This document shows, piece by piece, positions 1 through 8,726 of a DNA stretch of 64,000 bases. The notes under the pieces are model-generated. The model was given only the letters and a program-made list of their open reading frames with translations, had not been told where the DNA came from and ran no database searches. Both the position numbers and the translations under genes were made by a program. Position 1 is the first letter of the stretch, and the number at the start of each line of letters is the position of its first letter. The stretch comes from Pseudomonas vlassakiae (GTDB taxonomy: Bacteria > Pseudomonadota > Gammaproteobacteria > Pseudomonadales > Pseudomonadaceae), in NCBI RefSeq assembly GCF_014269035.2, contig NZ_JABWRP020000022.1:1-64000 (forward strand), written 5' to 3'.

Positions 1-1039
1 TGGCCTCCAGAATCAGGTTGAACGGCGTCTGCGTCGCCCGCCGGAACCGTGTGAACCCCGCCTCCTCGAACACCGCCCGCAGGCGTGCCTCCCCCGCCTG
101 AGCGCCCAACCCCAGCCCCACTTCCTGGGACAACGAATTGGGCGTGCAGATGAACGTCGACGCCGCATAGAACAACCGCCCGACCGGCGTCAGGTTGCCC
201 TCCAGCGAATCCTCGGCATAAGGCTCCACCAGCATCACCGTGCCATCCGCCTTCAGCGCCCGGTAGGCATGCTTTGCTGCGCCCACGGGGTCGCCCATGT
301 CATGCAGGCAATCGAAGAAGCACACCAGATCGTGATCATGCCCCGGATAGTCCTTGGCCGATGCCTGCTGGAAGCTCACACGCGCCGCCAGCCCGGCTTC
401 GCGCGCACGTTCACTTGCCGTGGCAATGGACGGTGCGTGGTAGTCGTAGCCGGTAAAGGTAGAAGCCGGAAACGCCTGCGCCAGGACCAGGGTCGAAGCG
501 CCATGGCCACAACCGACGTCTGCCACCTTGGCTCCGGCCTGCAGCTTGGCCACCACGCCTTCGAGCGCCGGCAACCAGTCCGCCACGAGAAACGTGCGGT
601 AACCGGGCCTGAAGAACCGCTCGGTGCCACTGAACATGCAAGGGTGGTGGTCACCCCAGGCCAGCCCGCCGTCACCGCGCATGGCCGCCACCAACTTGTC
701 CTTGTCATGGAACAAGGCCGCGATGACCGCCGCACCACCGGCCATGTAGGCCGGCGAGTCTTCCAGGGCCAGAGCCATGGCCTGCTCTTCAGGCAGAACG
801 AACGTGCCTTTGTCATGCACCATGTAGCCGGAGGCTGCCTGGGCGCTAAGCCACTCTCGCAGCAACCGGGGGTGGCAGCCGGTCTTGGCCGCCAGTGCCT
901 CGGGGCTGGTCGGCTGGCTGTCGGCCATGGCCCGGTACAGGCCAAGTTCATCGCCAAGGATGACATTGGCCAGGGTCGCCGCAGCGCCCATGTCACCGAC
1001 AAGCTTGCCCATGAATTCGTGAAGCCTTGTCTCGTCCAT
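1..1039 (-). CDS. Class I SAM-dependent methyltransferase, 3' end cut by window edge
   Basis: Reading leftward from ATG at 1039 the frame stays open for 346 codons to the window edge, so the C-terminus is missing. The start has a strong AGGAGG about 8 bases upstream. Residues 10-85 look like the winged-helix dimerisation region seen in O-methyltransferase-type proteins. Residues 172-181 (KVADVGCGHG) are the glycine-rich SAM-binding motif I, followed by an acidic end to strand 2 (GYDYH). The product should transfer a methyl group from SAM, but the acceptor cannot be told from sequence. It is divergent from the ugd operon with a 527-base gap and probably unrelated to it. Confidence 0.85.
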   Translation of the reverse strand, partial: MDETRLHEFMGKLVGDMGAAATLANVILGDELGLYRAMADSQPTSPEALAAKTGCHPRLLREWLSAQAASGYMVHDKGTFVLPEEQAMALALEDSPAYMAGGAAVIAALFHDKDKLVAAMRGDGGLAWGDHHPCMFSGTERFFRPGYRTFLVADWLPALEGVVAKLQAGAKVADVGCGHGASTLVLAQAFPASTFTGYDYHAPSIATASERAREAGLAARVSFQQASAKDYPGHDHDLVCFFDCLHDMGDPVGAAKHAYRALKADGTVMLVEPYAEDSLEGNLTPVGRLFYAASTFICTPNSLSQEVGLGLGAQAGEARLRAVFEEAGFTRFRRATQTPFNLILEA

Positions 1040-1566
1040 GACCTGCCCTCCTCTGCAAGAAGGCCACCGTCGACGAGGAAGTCCGGTTCGAGGGGAGCGG
1101 TGGTCAGGGTGTATGAATGGATGCACATCCGTTATGAGTCTAGCCCCTCGAAGCCGCTCATGGGCAACACTAACTTACCGGGCCTACAACTGACGCTTGT
1201 TAGTGCAACTTATCCTAAGAAACCCACGGCATATTCTGGCACTTCGCAACTCACTGTCTATGCTCTTGCACTGTGCCGATCCTTTTCCGGTTTTTGTTCG
1301 AGTCATAACTAACAAGTCGTCCATCGCTCAACTTTCCGGCCTGCGCCGGGCACTTTTCCGTGCGCGAGGAAGATGAGTTTGCCTTCCATTTACAAAGCAA
1401 ACGTGTGCATCACCCAAGGGCCCTGAGCGCCGCACTCAGGTAACAAAATTTAAACAAAAATGTGACATTTTTTTTCAGCTTTTTCGCCAAGGATCTCTGC
1501 GGCCGCATCCCGGCACCTGCGCAAGCAGGGGTACTGCCCGTACAGGTTCACACCATGGAGCTTTGA
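1040..1566. promoter_or_regulatory. Divergent intergenic region upstream of ugd
   Basis: No credible gene is seen in these 527 bases. The left part carries the Shine-Dalgarno site of the methyltransferase. The right part becomes AT-rich (1441-1485) and should hold the promoter of the ugd operon. A 6-bp inverted repeat CCTGAG/CTCAGG spans 1423-1441 just before the AT-rich tract and could be an operator. I do not see a PmrA-type direct repeat. The ugd ribosome site GGAG is at 1557-1560. Confidence 0.5.
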
Positions 1567-2904
1567 ATGAAGGTTACGGTTTTCGGTACCGGCTATGTCG
1601 GCCTAACCCAGGCGGTGTGTCTGGCCCAAGTGGGGCACTCGGTGCTATGCATGGATATCAACGCCGCGAGGGTAGCGGCGCTCAGCGAGGGACATTGCCC
1701 GATCTTCGAGCCCGGCCTTGCGGCCCTCCTGGAGAAGAACCTGGCCTGCGGCCGACTGCGCTTCACCACCGATGCCGCTGAAGCGGCGCAGTACGCCAGG
1801 TTGCAGTTCATCGCCGTCGGCACCCCGCCCCAGGCCGATGGCAGCGCCGACATGCGCCACGTGTTCAGCGTCATCGACAGCATTCTCGAGCATGCCGACG
1901 GCCCCAAGGTAATCGTCAACAAGTCCACCTCGCCAGTCGGCACGGTAGACCGTATCAAGGCGCGGATCAGCCAGGCAGTGGCCGACGCTGAACGCTACCA
2001 GGTGATCAGCAACCCCGAGTTCCTCAAGGAGGGCTCGGCGGTGGAGGATTGCATGCGCCCGGACCGCATCATCATCGGCGGTGCCGAACCGGCCGAGGTC
2101 GAGTTGCTGCGCGAGCTGTACCAGCCATTCAGCCGCAACCGCGAGAAAATCATGCTCATGGACGCGCGCAGCGCCGAGCTGACCAAGTACGCCGCCAACT
2201 GCATGTTGGCGACCAAGATTTCCTTCATCAATGAAATGGCCAACCTGGCCGAGCACCTCGGTGCCGACATCGAAATGGTCCGCCGCGGCATCGGCTCGGA
2301 CCCGCGCATCGGCTACGATTTCATCTACCCCGGCTGCGGCTTCGGCGGCTCGTGCTTCCCCAAGGACCTGCAGGCGCTGCGCAGGACAGCCGAGGCCGAA
2401 GGCTTCGACCCGCTGTTGCTCGGCGCAGTGGAAGCCGTCAACCAGCGGCAGAAGAGCCGGCTGTTCAGCAAGATCCAGCGCCACTACCCCGATGGCCTGC
2501 ACGGCAAGGTCTTCGCCGTCTGGGGACTATCGTTCAAACCCAACACCGATGACATCCGCGAAGCCTCCAGCCTGGTGCTGCTCGAAGCCCTGTGGGGCGC
2601 CGGCGCCCGCGTGCAGGCCCACGACCCGCAAGCCATGGAAGAGATCCAGCGGCTCTACGGCGCCCGCCCCGACCTGAAACTGGTGCCGTGCAAGGACGAC
2701 GCCCTGCAGGGTGCCGATGCCCTGGTGATCGTCACCGAATGGCAGGATTACCGGGTACTGAACCTGGACCAGGTCCCGCAGCAACTGGCTGACCGCGTGG
2801 TATTCGACGGCCGCAACCTGTTCGAACCCGAGCACATGGCCGCCGCCGGTCTTACGTATTACGGTATTGGCCGTGGCCAGGTGAAACAAGCATGCCCGTA
2901 CTGA
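1567..2904 (+). CDS. ugd: UDP-glucose 6-dehydrogenase
   Basis: Oxidises UDP-glucose to UDP-glucuronate with two NAD+. The 445 residues match the family length. An N-terminal Rossmann motif VFGTGYVG is at residues 5-12, the LTKYAAN lysine is at 207, and the catalytic cysteine is in GGSCFPKD (Cys263). The start is ATG 1567, six bases after GGAG. It is the first gene of a tight operon: its stop overlaps the epimerase start by 13 bases, which suggests translational coupling. In this context it supplies UDP-glucuronate for the following epimerase. Confidence 0.96.
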   Translation: MKVTVFGTGYVGLTQAVCLAQVGHSVLCMDINAARVAALSEGHCPIFEPGLAALLEKNLACGRLRFTTDAAEAAQYARLQFIAVGTPPQADGSADMRHVFSVIDSILEHADGPKVIVNKSTSPVGTVDRIKARISQAVADAERYQVISNPEFLKEGSAVEDCMRPDRIIIGGAEPAEVELLRELYQPFSRNREKIMLMDARSAELTKYAANCMLATKISFINEMANLAEHLGADIEMVRRGIGSDPRIGYDFIYPGCGFGGSCFPKDLQALRRTAEAEGFDPLLLGAVEAVNQRQKSRLFSKIQRHYPDGLHGKVFAVWGLSFKPNTDDIREASSLVLLEALWGAGARVQAHDPQAMEEIQRLYGARPDLKLVPCKDDALQGADALVIVTEWQDYRVLNLDQVPQQLADRVVFDGRNLFEPEHMAAAGLTYYGIGRGQVKQACPY

Positions 2905-3866
2905 TCACCGGCGCCGCTGGATTCATTGGTTTCCACCTGGCGCGCCGTCTGTGCGAAGCCGGCATCGATGTGGTGGGCATCGATAACCTCAACGCCTACT
3001 ACAGCGTCGAACTCAAGCTGGCGCGCCTGCAACAGCTGCTCGCCTATTCCAATTTCCGCTTCCAGACGGTCGACATCGCCAACGCCGCCGACATGCAGCA
3101 ACTGTTCGCCGGGCAGCCGTTCAGCGAAGTGATCCACCTGGCGGCGCAGGCGGGCGTGCGCTACTCACTGGACAACCCGGCGGTGTATGGGCAATCCAAC
3201 CTGACCGGTTTTCTCAACCTGCTCGAAGCCTGCCGCCAGCACCCGCCGCGCCACCTGATCTACGCCTCCAGCAGCTCGGTGTATGGGGCCAACACCAAAC
3301 AGCCGTTCAGCGTCGAAGACCCGGTCGAGCAGCCGATCTCGCTGTATGCCGCGAGCAAGCGCGCCAATGAGTTGATGGCCCACAGTTATGCGCACCTGTA
3401 CCAGCTGCCGATCACCGGCCTGCGCTTTTTCACCGTCTATGGCCCGTGGGGCCGCCCCGACATGGCGCTGTTCAAGTTCACCCGGGCGATGCTCGAAGGC
3501 CAGCCGATCGAACTCTACAACCATGGCCAGATGGCGCGCGACTTCACCTACATCGACGACATCGTCGAGAGCATCCTGCGCCTGCGCCAGAAGCCGCCTC
3601 GGCCTGATGCCGGACAACCGCCCTGCCAGCTGTTCAACATCGGCCGTGGCCAGCCGGTGCGCCTGCTGGCGTTCGTCGAGTGCCTGGAGAACGCACTGGG
3701 CATCAAGGCCCGGCGCGAATACCTGCCGTTGCAGGCCGGTGACGTGCTGGAAACCTGGGCGGATGTGGACTCACTGACGCGCTGGATCGATTTTTCGCCG
3801 GGCACCCCACTGGAGCACGGCGTTGCCGCTTTCGTTGGTTGGTACCGGGACTTCTACCGGGTTTGA
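2892..3866 (+). CDS. NAD-dependent epimerase, UDP-glucuronate 4-epimerase type
   Basis: A 324-residue extended SDR protein. The NAD-binding GAAGFIG is at 7-13 and the catalytic YxxxK at Tyr152/Lys156, with SSSSVYG before it. Residues 178-192 (RFFTVYGPWGRPDMA) are the signature block of UDP-glucuronate C4-epimerases (LpsL/CapI/GAE type), rather than GalE. The predicted reaction is UDP-glucuronate to UDP-galacturonate in the cytosol. Its 13-base overlap with ugd, which makes the presumed substrate, supports this. An alternative is another UDP-sugar epimerase or decarboxylase. Confidence 0.88.
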   Translation: MPVLITGAAGFIGFHLARRLCEAGIDVVGIDNLNAYYSVELKLARLQQLLAYSNFRFQTVDIANAADMQQLFAGQPFSEVIHLAAQAGVRYSLDNPAVYGQSNLTGFLNLLEACRQHPPRHLIYASSSSVYGANTKQPFSVEDPVEQPISLYAASKRANELMAHSYAHLYQLPITGLRFFTVYGPWGRPDMALFKFTRAMLEGQPIELYNHGQMARDFTYIDDIVESILRLRQKPPRPDAGQPPCQLFNIGRGQPVRLLAFVECLENALGIKARREYLPLQAGDVLETWADVDSLTRWIDFSPGTPLEHGVAAFVGWYRDFYRV

Positions 3867-3900
3867 CCACGCAATCCATACAAGAACACAGGTAGCCTCG

Positions 3901-4644
3901 ATGACTGATCCCCTTGACCTCTCGGTACTGATCCCCGCCAAGAATGAGGTCGACAACCTGCCGGCGCTGCTGGCGGAAATCCGCACGGCGCTGGCCGCTG
4001 AAAACTATGAAGTGCTGGTGGTCGACGACGGCAGCACGGACCAGACGCTCAACAGGCTGAAGCAGCTCAAGCAGCAAGGCTTCCCCCAGTTGCGCATCCT
4101 GCGCCACGACCGCTCGCTGGGCCAGAGCACCTCGATCTGGCACGCCGCCCAGGCTGCCCGTGGCCGCTGGCTGGCCACCCTTGACGGCGACGGGCAGAAC
4201 GACCCGGCCGACATCCCCGGCATGCTCGCCCTGGTGCGCGGCAACCAAGACCTCGGCGGCGGCATCCAGCTGGTCGCCGGGCACCGCGTCAACCGCCGCG
4301 ATACCGCCAGCAAGCGCTGGGCCTCGCGCTTTGCCAACGGCCTGCGCAGCCGCCTGCTCAAGGACGCCACGCCGGACACCGGCTGCGGCCTGAAACTGAT
4401 CGACCGCGAAGCCTTCCTGCGCCTGCCCTATTTCGACCACATGCACCGCTACATCCCGGCGCTGATCCTGCGCCACAACGGCCGCATGCTGGTGCACCCG
4501 GTGAACCATCGCCCGCGCCATGCCGGCGTGTCCAAGTACGGCAACCTGGACCGCGCCCTGGTCGGCATTCTCGACCTGGTCGGGGTCTGGTGGCTGATCC
4601 GCCGCACACGCCTCGACACCCACCCTCAGGAGCTCGAAGGATGA
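3901..4644 (+). CDS. Family 2 glycosyltransferase, polyprenyl-phosphate sugar synthase type (RgtE/ArnC/Dpm1-like)
   Basis: A 247-residue GT-A glycosyltransferase. VDDGSTD at 41-47 and the metal-binding DGDGQND at 95-101 are clear. There is no C-terminal pair of membrane helices as in ArnC, so it resembles soluble or peripheral Dpm1/RgtE-type enzymes that load a sugar onto a polyprenyl phosphate. Given the upstream epimerase, the product is inferred to be polyprenyl-phosphate galacturonate. ATG 3901 is chosen because the conserved N-terminus (LSVLIPAKNE) begins just after it. The gene ends in an ATGA overlap with the next gene. Confidence 0.85.
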   Translation: MTDPLDLSVLIPAKNEVDNLPALLAEIRTALAAENYEVLVVDDGSTDQTLNRLKQLKQQGFPQLRILRHDRSLGQSTSIWHAAQAARGRWLATLDGDGQNDPADIPGMLALVRGNQDLGGGIQLVAGHRVNRRDTASKRWASRFANGLRSRLLKDATPDTGCGLKLIDREAFLRLPYFDHMHRYIPALILRHNGRMLVHPVNHRPRHAGVSKYGNLDRALVGILDLVGVWWLIRRTRLDTHPQELEG

Positions 4645-4913
4645 CCCGCGAAACCCTCTGGCTGATCGTCGGCTTCGCCGGCCAGGTCGTGTTCACCGGC
4701 CGCTTCGTGCTGCAGTGGCTGTACAGCGAATTCAAGAAACGCAGCGTGATCCCGGTGGGCTTCTGGTACCTGAGCATGCTCGGCAGCGCCCTGCTGCTGG
4801 TCTATGCCATCTACCGCGAGGACCCGGTATTCATCATCGGCCAGTCGTTCGGCCTGGTGGTCTACCTGCGCAACCTGCAGTTGATTGCCCGCCACAAAGA
4901 GCAGAAGGAATAG
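4641..4913 (+). CDS. Small lipid A biosynthesis N-terminal (LABN) domain membrane protein
   Basis: A 90-residue protein with about three hydrophobic helices. The pattern GQVVFTGRFVLQWLYSE, then FWYLS, then DPVFIIGQ is that of the LABN domain, which is found alone or at the N-terminus of lipid-A-modifying proteins. ATG 4641 overlaps the preceding stop by four bases and has AGGAGCTCGAAGG upstream, so an earlier start inside the glycosyltransferase gene is not needed. The function is unproven. Its place between the lipid-linked sugar synthase and the GT39 transferase suggests a membrane partner or scaffold. Confidence 0.82.
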   Translation: MTRETLWLIVGFAGQVVFTGRFVLQWLYSEFKKRSVIPVGFWYLSMLGSALLLVYAIYREDPVFIIGQSFGLVVYLRNLQLIARHKEQKE

Positions 4914-4916
4914 CCC

Positions 4917-6473
4917 TTGCCAAGGTTCAAGACACTGGGGGCCGAACGCCTGGCCCTGGTTGTACTCGCCGTGCTGCTGGTCGGTGCCGGTATTGGCTGG
5001 CGCCAGCCGATGAACGTCGATGAAGAGCGCTTCCTCGGCGTTGCCCTGGAAATGCTGCAGAGCGGCAACTGGTTCATCCCTCACCGTGCTGCGGAAATCT
5101 ATGGCGACAAACCCCCGTTGTTCATGTGGACGGTCGCCCTGTTCAGTTACCTGACCGGCTTGCCCAAGGTTGCCCTGTACCTGCCGGGGCTGATGTCTGC
5201 GGCGACCATCACCCTGGTGCTGCATGACCTGGGGCGACGCCTCTGGACCCGGCGCATCGGCGTGATCGCCGCGCTGCTGTTCCTGGCGACCTACCAGAGC
5301 TACAGCATCCTGCGCACCGGGCAGATCGACAGCTACCTGTGCCTGTGGGTGGCGCTGGGCCTGTACGGCATGGTCCGCCATCTGTTGCTCGGGCCTGCCT
5401 GGGGTTGGTTCTACATGGCCTGCGCGGCCATGGGGCTGGGCATCATCAGCAAGGGCGTGGGGTTCGTACCCGCACTGATGCTGCTGCCTTATGCCTGGGC
5501 CGTGCGCAAAGGCTGGCGCGGCGTGGTGGCGTATCCCGGCCAGGGTTGGCGCTGGAGCCTGGGTTTCGTCTGGCTGCTGGCAGGCTGCGCGGTGTGGCTA
5601 CTACCGCTGCTGCTATCGATCGCCCACGGCGGCGGTGCCGCGGAGCTGGCCTACCTGAAGGAAATTCTCCTGCGCCAGACCGCTAACCGTTACGCCAATG
5701 CCTGGGACCATCGCGAGCCGTTCTGGTACTTCTTCGTCAAGGTCATCCCGCAATACTGGCTGCCCCTGATCCTGGCCTTGCCGTGGCTGGTCCCGGCCTG
5801 GCGCAGGCAGCTGCAAAAACGTGATGGGCGCTTCCTGCTGCTGCTCGGCTGGGTGGCCCTGGTATTGCTGTTCTTCAGCCTGAGCAGCGGCAAGCGCAAG
5901 CTCTACATCTTCCCCGCCCTGCCAGGCCTGGTATTGGCCATCGCCCCGCTGGTGCCGTGGATGCTCAAGCGCTGGCTGCAGCGCCGCCCCGGCTGGCGCA
6001 AGGCGTTCACCGCCATTGCCGTGGCCTGGTTCTGCCTGTGGTTTGCCCGCGGCTTCGTCGAGCCGCTCAAGGAAGGCCGCAACCCCCACGAAACCTTGAT
6101 GAGCGACGCCGCACGCGCCACCGGTGGCGCCGAACTGGTGCTGGTCAACTGGCGTGAAGGGCACTGGCTGTTCGCCCGGCAACCCCTCGTTCATTTTGGT
6201 TTCGCCAACCAGTCCAAGCCGGAAACCGCGGTGTATTGGTTAAGCCAGAACCCCGCGGCCTTCGCCCTGGTTCCGGAAACCGAACTGGGCCGCTGCTTCA
6301 ACGCCGACAAGGCTCGCCGATTGGGCGACACCTCGCGCGCCGAGTGGTACGTGGTCGGTGCCGATGCCGACAACGGCCAATGCCAGCCAGCCGTACCTGC
6401 CGAGGTCTACCACTTCGCCTGGGCCAACACGCCCGCACACCTGCAAACAGCAGCACAGGGGACCGGACAATGA
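4917..6473 (+). CDS. GT39-family membrane glycosyltransferase (ArnT/Rgt-like)
   Basis: A 518-residue protein with an N-terminal helix, the acidic periplasmic loop typical of the family (MNVDEERF, residues about 32-39), and 10 or more further membrane segments, followed by a soluble C-terminal part. GT39/PMT-type enzymes use polyprenyl-phosphate sugars as donors and act on the periplasmic face of the inner membrane. TTG 4917 is chosen as start: AGGAA lies six bases upstream and the next ATG (5010) would remove the first helix. The likely acceptor is lipid A or LPS core. ATGA overlap with the next gene. Confidence 0.88.
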   Translation: MPRFKTLGAERLALVVLAVLLVGAGIGWRQPMNVDEERFLGVALEMLQSGNWFIPHRAAEIYGDKPPLFMWTVALFSYLTGLPKVALYLPGLMSAATITLVLHDLGRRLWTRRIGVIAALLFLATYQSYSILRTGQIDSYLCLWVALGLYGMVRHLLLGPAWGWFYMACAAMGLGIISKGVGFVPALMLLPYAWAVRKGWRGVVAYPGQGWRWSLGFVWLLAGCAVWLLPLLLSIAHGGGAAELAYLKEILLRQTANRYANAWDHREPFWYFFVKVIPQYWLPLILALPWLVPAWRRQLQKRDGRFLLLLGWVALVLLFFSLSSGKRKLYIFPALPGLVLAIAPLVPWMLKRWLQRRPGWRKAFTAIAVAWFCLWFARGFVEPLKEGRNPHETLMSDAARATGGAELVLVNWREGHWLFARQPLVHFGFANQSKPETAVYWLSQNPAAFALVPETELGRCFNADKARRLGDTSRAEWYVVGADADNGQCQPAVPAEVYHFAWANTPAHLQTAAQGTGQ

Positions 6474-7432
6474 CGACTCAAACCCTGCCAGCACCGCGCC
6501 GGCATGTGTGGCGACGTTTGAACCGCTGGGGCCAGATCGGCGCGGTCGGCGTCCTGCTGGCCATGGCACTGGTGGGCATCGAGGCCGCCCGCTCGTTCTG
6601 GCCTCAGCAACTCTACGCGCACCTGAGCAACCGCTTGACGGGCGACACCGCACCCGGCAAGAACGTCTGGTTGCCGGCCTTCAAGGTCACGATCGATGCC
6701 AAAGTGGTGGACCCGAGCCTGACCAACCTGTCAGGCATCACCTACGACTACGACCGCGACCGGTTGCTGGCGATCACCAATGGCGTGCCCATGGAGCTGC
6801 TGGAGTTGAGCAAGCGCGGCGACATCGTGGCGCGCTACCCGCTGGTGGACTTCGAAGACACTGAAGGCCTGGCCTACCTGGGCAATGGCCACCTGGCCAT
6901 CAGCGACGAACAGATGCAACGGCTGGACGTGATCACCTTGCCCGACCACCCGCAGCCGATCCACGCCAGCGCGGCCCAGTGGATCACCCTCGACATCAAC
7001 CCGACCTTGCGCAACAAGGGCTTCGAGGGGGTGACCTACGACCGCCAGCATGACCGCCTGTTCGCCATCAAGGAGCGCGACCCACGCCAGTTGTTCACCG
7101 TGACCGGCATGCTCACGGCACTCAGCGGCGGTCCCCTGCAGATTACCGTCAGCGACCGCCGCGACTGGGTCAAGCGCAGCGTGTTCGCCACCGACCTGGC
7201 CGACGGCTACTACGACTCGCGCACCGGCCACCTGCTGGTGCTCAGCGACCAGTCCAAGAACATCACCGAGCTCGACGGTGATGGCCGCTTCGTCAGTATC
7301 CGTTCGCTGCGTGCCTGGCTTGGCGGGCTGCACCGTGACGCGCCGCAGCCTGAAGGCATGACCATGGACAGCGCCGACAACCTCTACGTCGTCAGCGAGC
7401 CCAACCTGTTCTACGTGTTCAGCAAGCCCTGA
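6470..7432 (+). CDS. SdiA-regulated-family beta-propeller protein, membrane-anchored
   Basis: A 320-residue protein starting at ATG 6470, overlapping the transferase stop by four bases. Residues about 22-42 form a single hydrophobic anchor. The rest has repeated patterns typical of the SdiA-regulated (PF06977-like) fold: LSGITYDYDRDRLLAITN, FEDTEGLAYLGNGHLAISDE, GFEGVTYDRQHDRLFAIKE. The protein should sit in the periplasm facing outward from the inner membrane. No enzyme activity is established for this family. The position at the end of a uronic-acid transfer operon suggests an accessory role in envelope modification. Confidence 0.85.
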   Translation: MTTQTLPAPRRHVWRRLNRWGQIGAVGVLLAMALVGIEAARSFWPQQLYAHLSNRLTGDTAPGKNVWLPAFKVTIDAKVVDPSLTNLSGITYDYDRDRLLAITNGVPMELLELSKRGDIVARYPLVDFEDTEGLAYLGNGHLAISDEQMQRLDVITLPDHPQPIHASAAQWITLDINPTLRNKGFEGVTYDRQHDRLFAIKERDPRQLFTVTGMLTALSGGPLQITVSDRRDWVKRSVFATDLADGYYDSRTGHLLVLSDQSKNITELDGDGRFVSIRSLRAWLGGLHRDAPQPEGMTMDSADNLYVVSEPNLFYVFSKP

Positions 7433-7461
7433 AGCCGGCGCTGGCCCTTGCAAATGTACAA

Positions 7462-7499
7462 GTCTCGAAATACTGTATGAATATTCAGTATTTCGAGAC
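7462..7499. promoter_or_regulatory. Perfect 14-bp hairpin with LexA-like box before the radical SAM gene
   Basis: Arms GTCTCGAAATACTG (7462-7475) and CAGTATTTCGAGAC (7486-7499) are exact reverse complements around a 10-base AT-rich loop. The central 16 bases at 7473-7488 (CTGTATGAATATTCAG) resemble the CTGT-N8-ACAG LexA box, with one mismatch in the right half. TTGCAA at 7448-7453 is a possible -35, with TACTGT at 7471 17 bases on as a poor -10. The second arm ends six bases before the ATG at 7506 and leaves little room for a normal ribosome site. Confidence 0.65.
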
Positions 7500-7505
7500 A
7501 TCCCC

Positions 7506-8726
7506 ATGCAACTCATTGCCAAACTCGGCATTCTCGCCGATGCCGCCAAGTACGATGCCTCATGCGCCAGCAGCGGCGCGCCGAAACGCAGCTCGCGGGG
7601 CAGCGAGGGCATGGGCGCGACCGATGGCATGGGTATCTGCCACAGCTATACCCCCGATGGCCGCTGCGTATCGCTGCTCAAGGTGCTGCTGACCAACTTC
7701 TGCCTGTATGACTGCCAGTACTGCGTCAACCGCCGCTCCAGCAACGTCCCGCGGGCGCGCTTCAGCCCCGAGGAAGTGGTGCGCCTGACCCTCGATTTTT
7801 ACCGGCGCAACTGCATCAGCGGCCTGTTCCTCAGCTCGGGCATCATCCGCTCGGCCGACTACACCATGGAACAGCTGATCCGTGTGGCACGCCTGCTGCG
7901 CGAGGAACACCACTTCCGTGGCTACATTCACCTGAAGACCATCCCCGACGCTGACCCGCTGCTGATCGAAGAAGCCGGGCGCCTGGCCGACCGCCTCAGC
8001 GTCAACATTGAACTGCCCACCGACGCCAGCCTCAAGCGCCTGGCCCCGGAAAAGAAGGCACATACCATTCGCCAGGCCATGGGCGTGATCCATCAGGGGC
8101 AGCAGGCCGTGGCCGGTGAACCGAAGGCACCACGCTTCACCCCGGCCGGGCAGAGCACCCAGGTCATCGTCGGCGCCGACGCCACCGACGACAGCACCCT
8201 GCTGCGCAACGCCGAATCGCTGTATCAGGGCTACGGCCTCAAGCGCGTGTACTACTCGGCCTTCAGTCCGATCCCCGACAGCCCTGGCAGTGTGCCGCTG
8301 GCCGCCCCGCCACTGCTGCGCGAACACCGCCTGTACCAGGCCGACTTCCTGCTGCGCGGCTACGGTTACAAAGCCGGTGAGCTGCTCGGCCAGGCTGGCA
8401 ACCTGGCGCTGGACATCGACCCCAAGCTGGCCTGGGCGCTGGCCAACCGCGAGGTGTTCCCGCTGGATGTGAACCGTGCCGAGCCTGCGCTGCTGGCGCG
8501 CATCCCCGGCATCGGCCTGCGCAGCGTGCAACGGCTGGTGGCGCTGCGTCGCGAGCGGCGCGTGCGCTACGACGACCTGATCCAGCTGCGCTGTGTGCTG
8601 GACAAGGCGCGGCCGTTCATCGTCACCAGCGATTACCGCCCCGCCGATGGCGAGCTACGCAGTGGCTTGCTCAGGGCACGCCTGCGCGAACCCCAGGCGC
8701 CGCAGCAGATGGGGTTGTGGGGGTGA
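7506..8726 (+). CDS. Putative DNA modification/repair radical SAM protein
   Basis: A 406-residue protein. The radical-SAM iron-sulfur motif is CxxxCxxC at Cys66, Cys70 and Cys73 (FCLYDCQYC). The N-terminus GMGICHSYTPDGRC and the overall length match the TIGR03916-type family (radical SAM protein linked to a uracil-DNA-glycosylase-like domain). Near the C-terminus LLARIPGIGLRSVQRL is a helix-hairpin-helix DNA-binding motif. The reaction is unknown; DNA base modification or repair is inferred from the family and its partner. It overlaps the next gene and sits behind a LexA-like box. Confidence 0.87.
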   Translation: MQLIAKLGILADAAKYDASCASSGAPKRSSRGSEGMGATDGMGICHSYTPDGRCVSLLKVLLTNFCLYDCQYCVNRRSSNVPRARFSPEEVVRLTLDFYRRNCISGLFLSSGIIRSADYTMEQLIRVARLLREEHHFRGYIHLKTIPDADPLLIEEAGRLADRLSVNIELPTDASLKRLAPEKKAHTIRQAMGVIHQGQQAVAGEPKAPRFTPAGQSTQVIVGADATDDSTLLRNAESLYQGYGLKRVYYSAFSPIPDSPGSVPLAAPPLLREHRLYQADFLLRGYGYKAGELLGQAGNLALDIDPKLAWALANREVFPLDVNRAEPALLARIPGIGLRSVQRLVALRRERRVRYDDLIQLRCVLDKARPFIVTSDYRPADGELRSGLLRARLREPQAPQQMGLWG

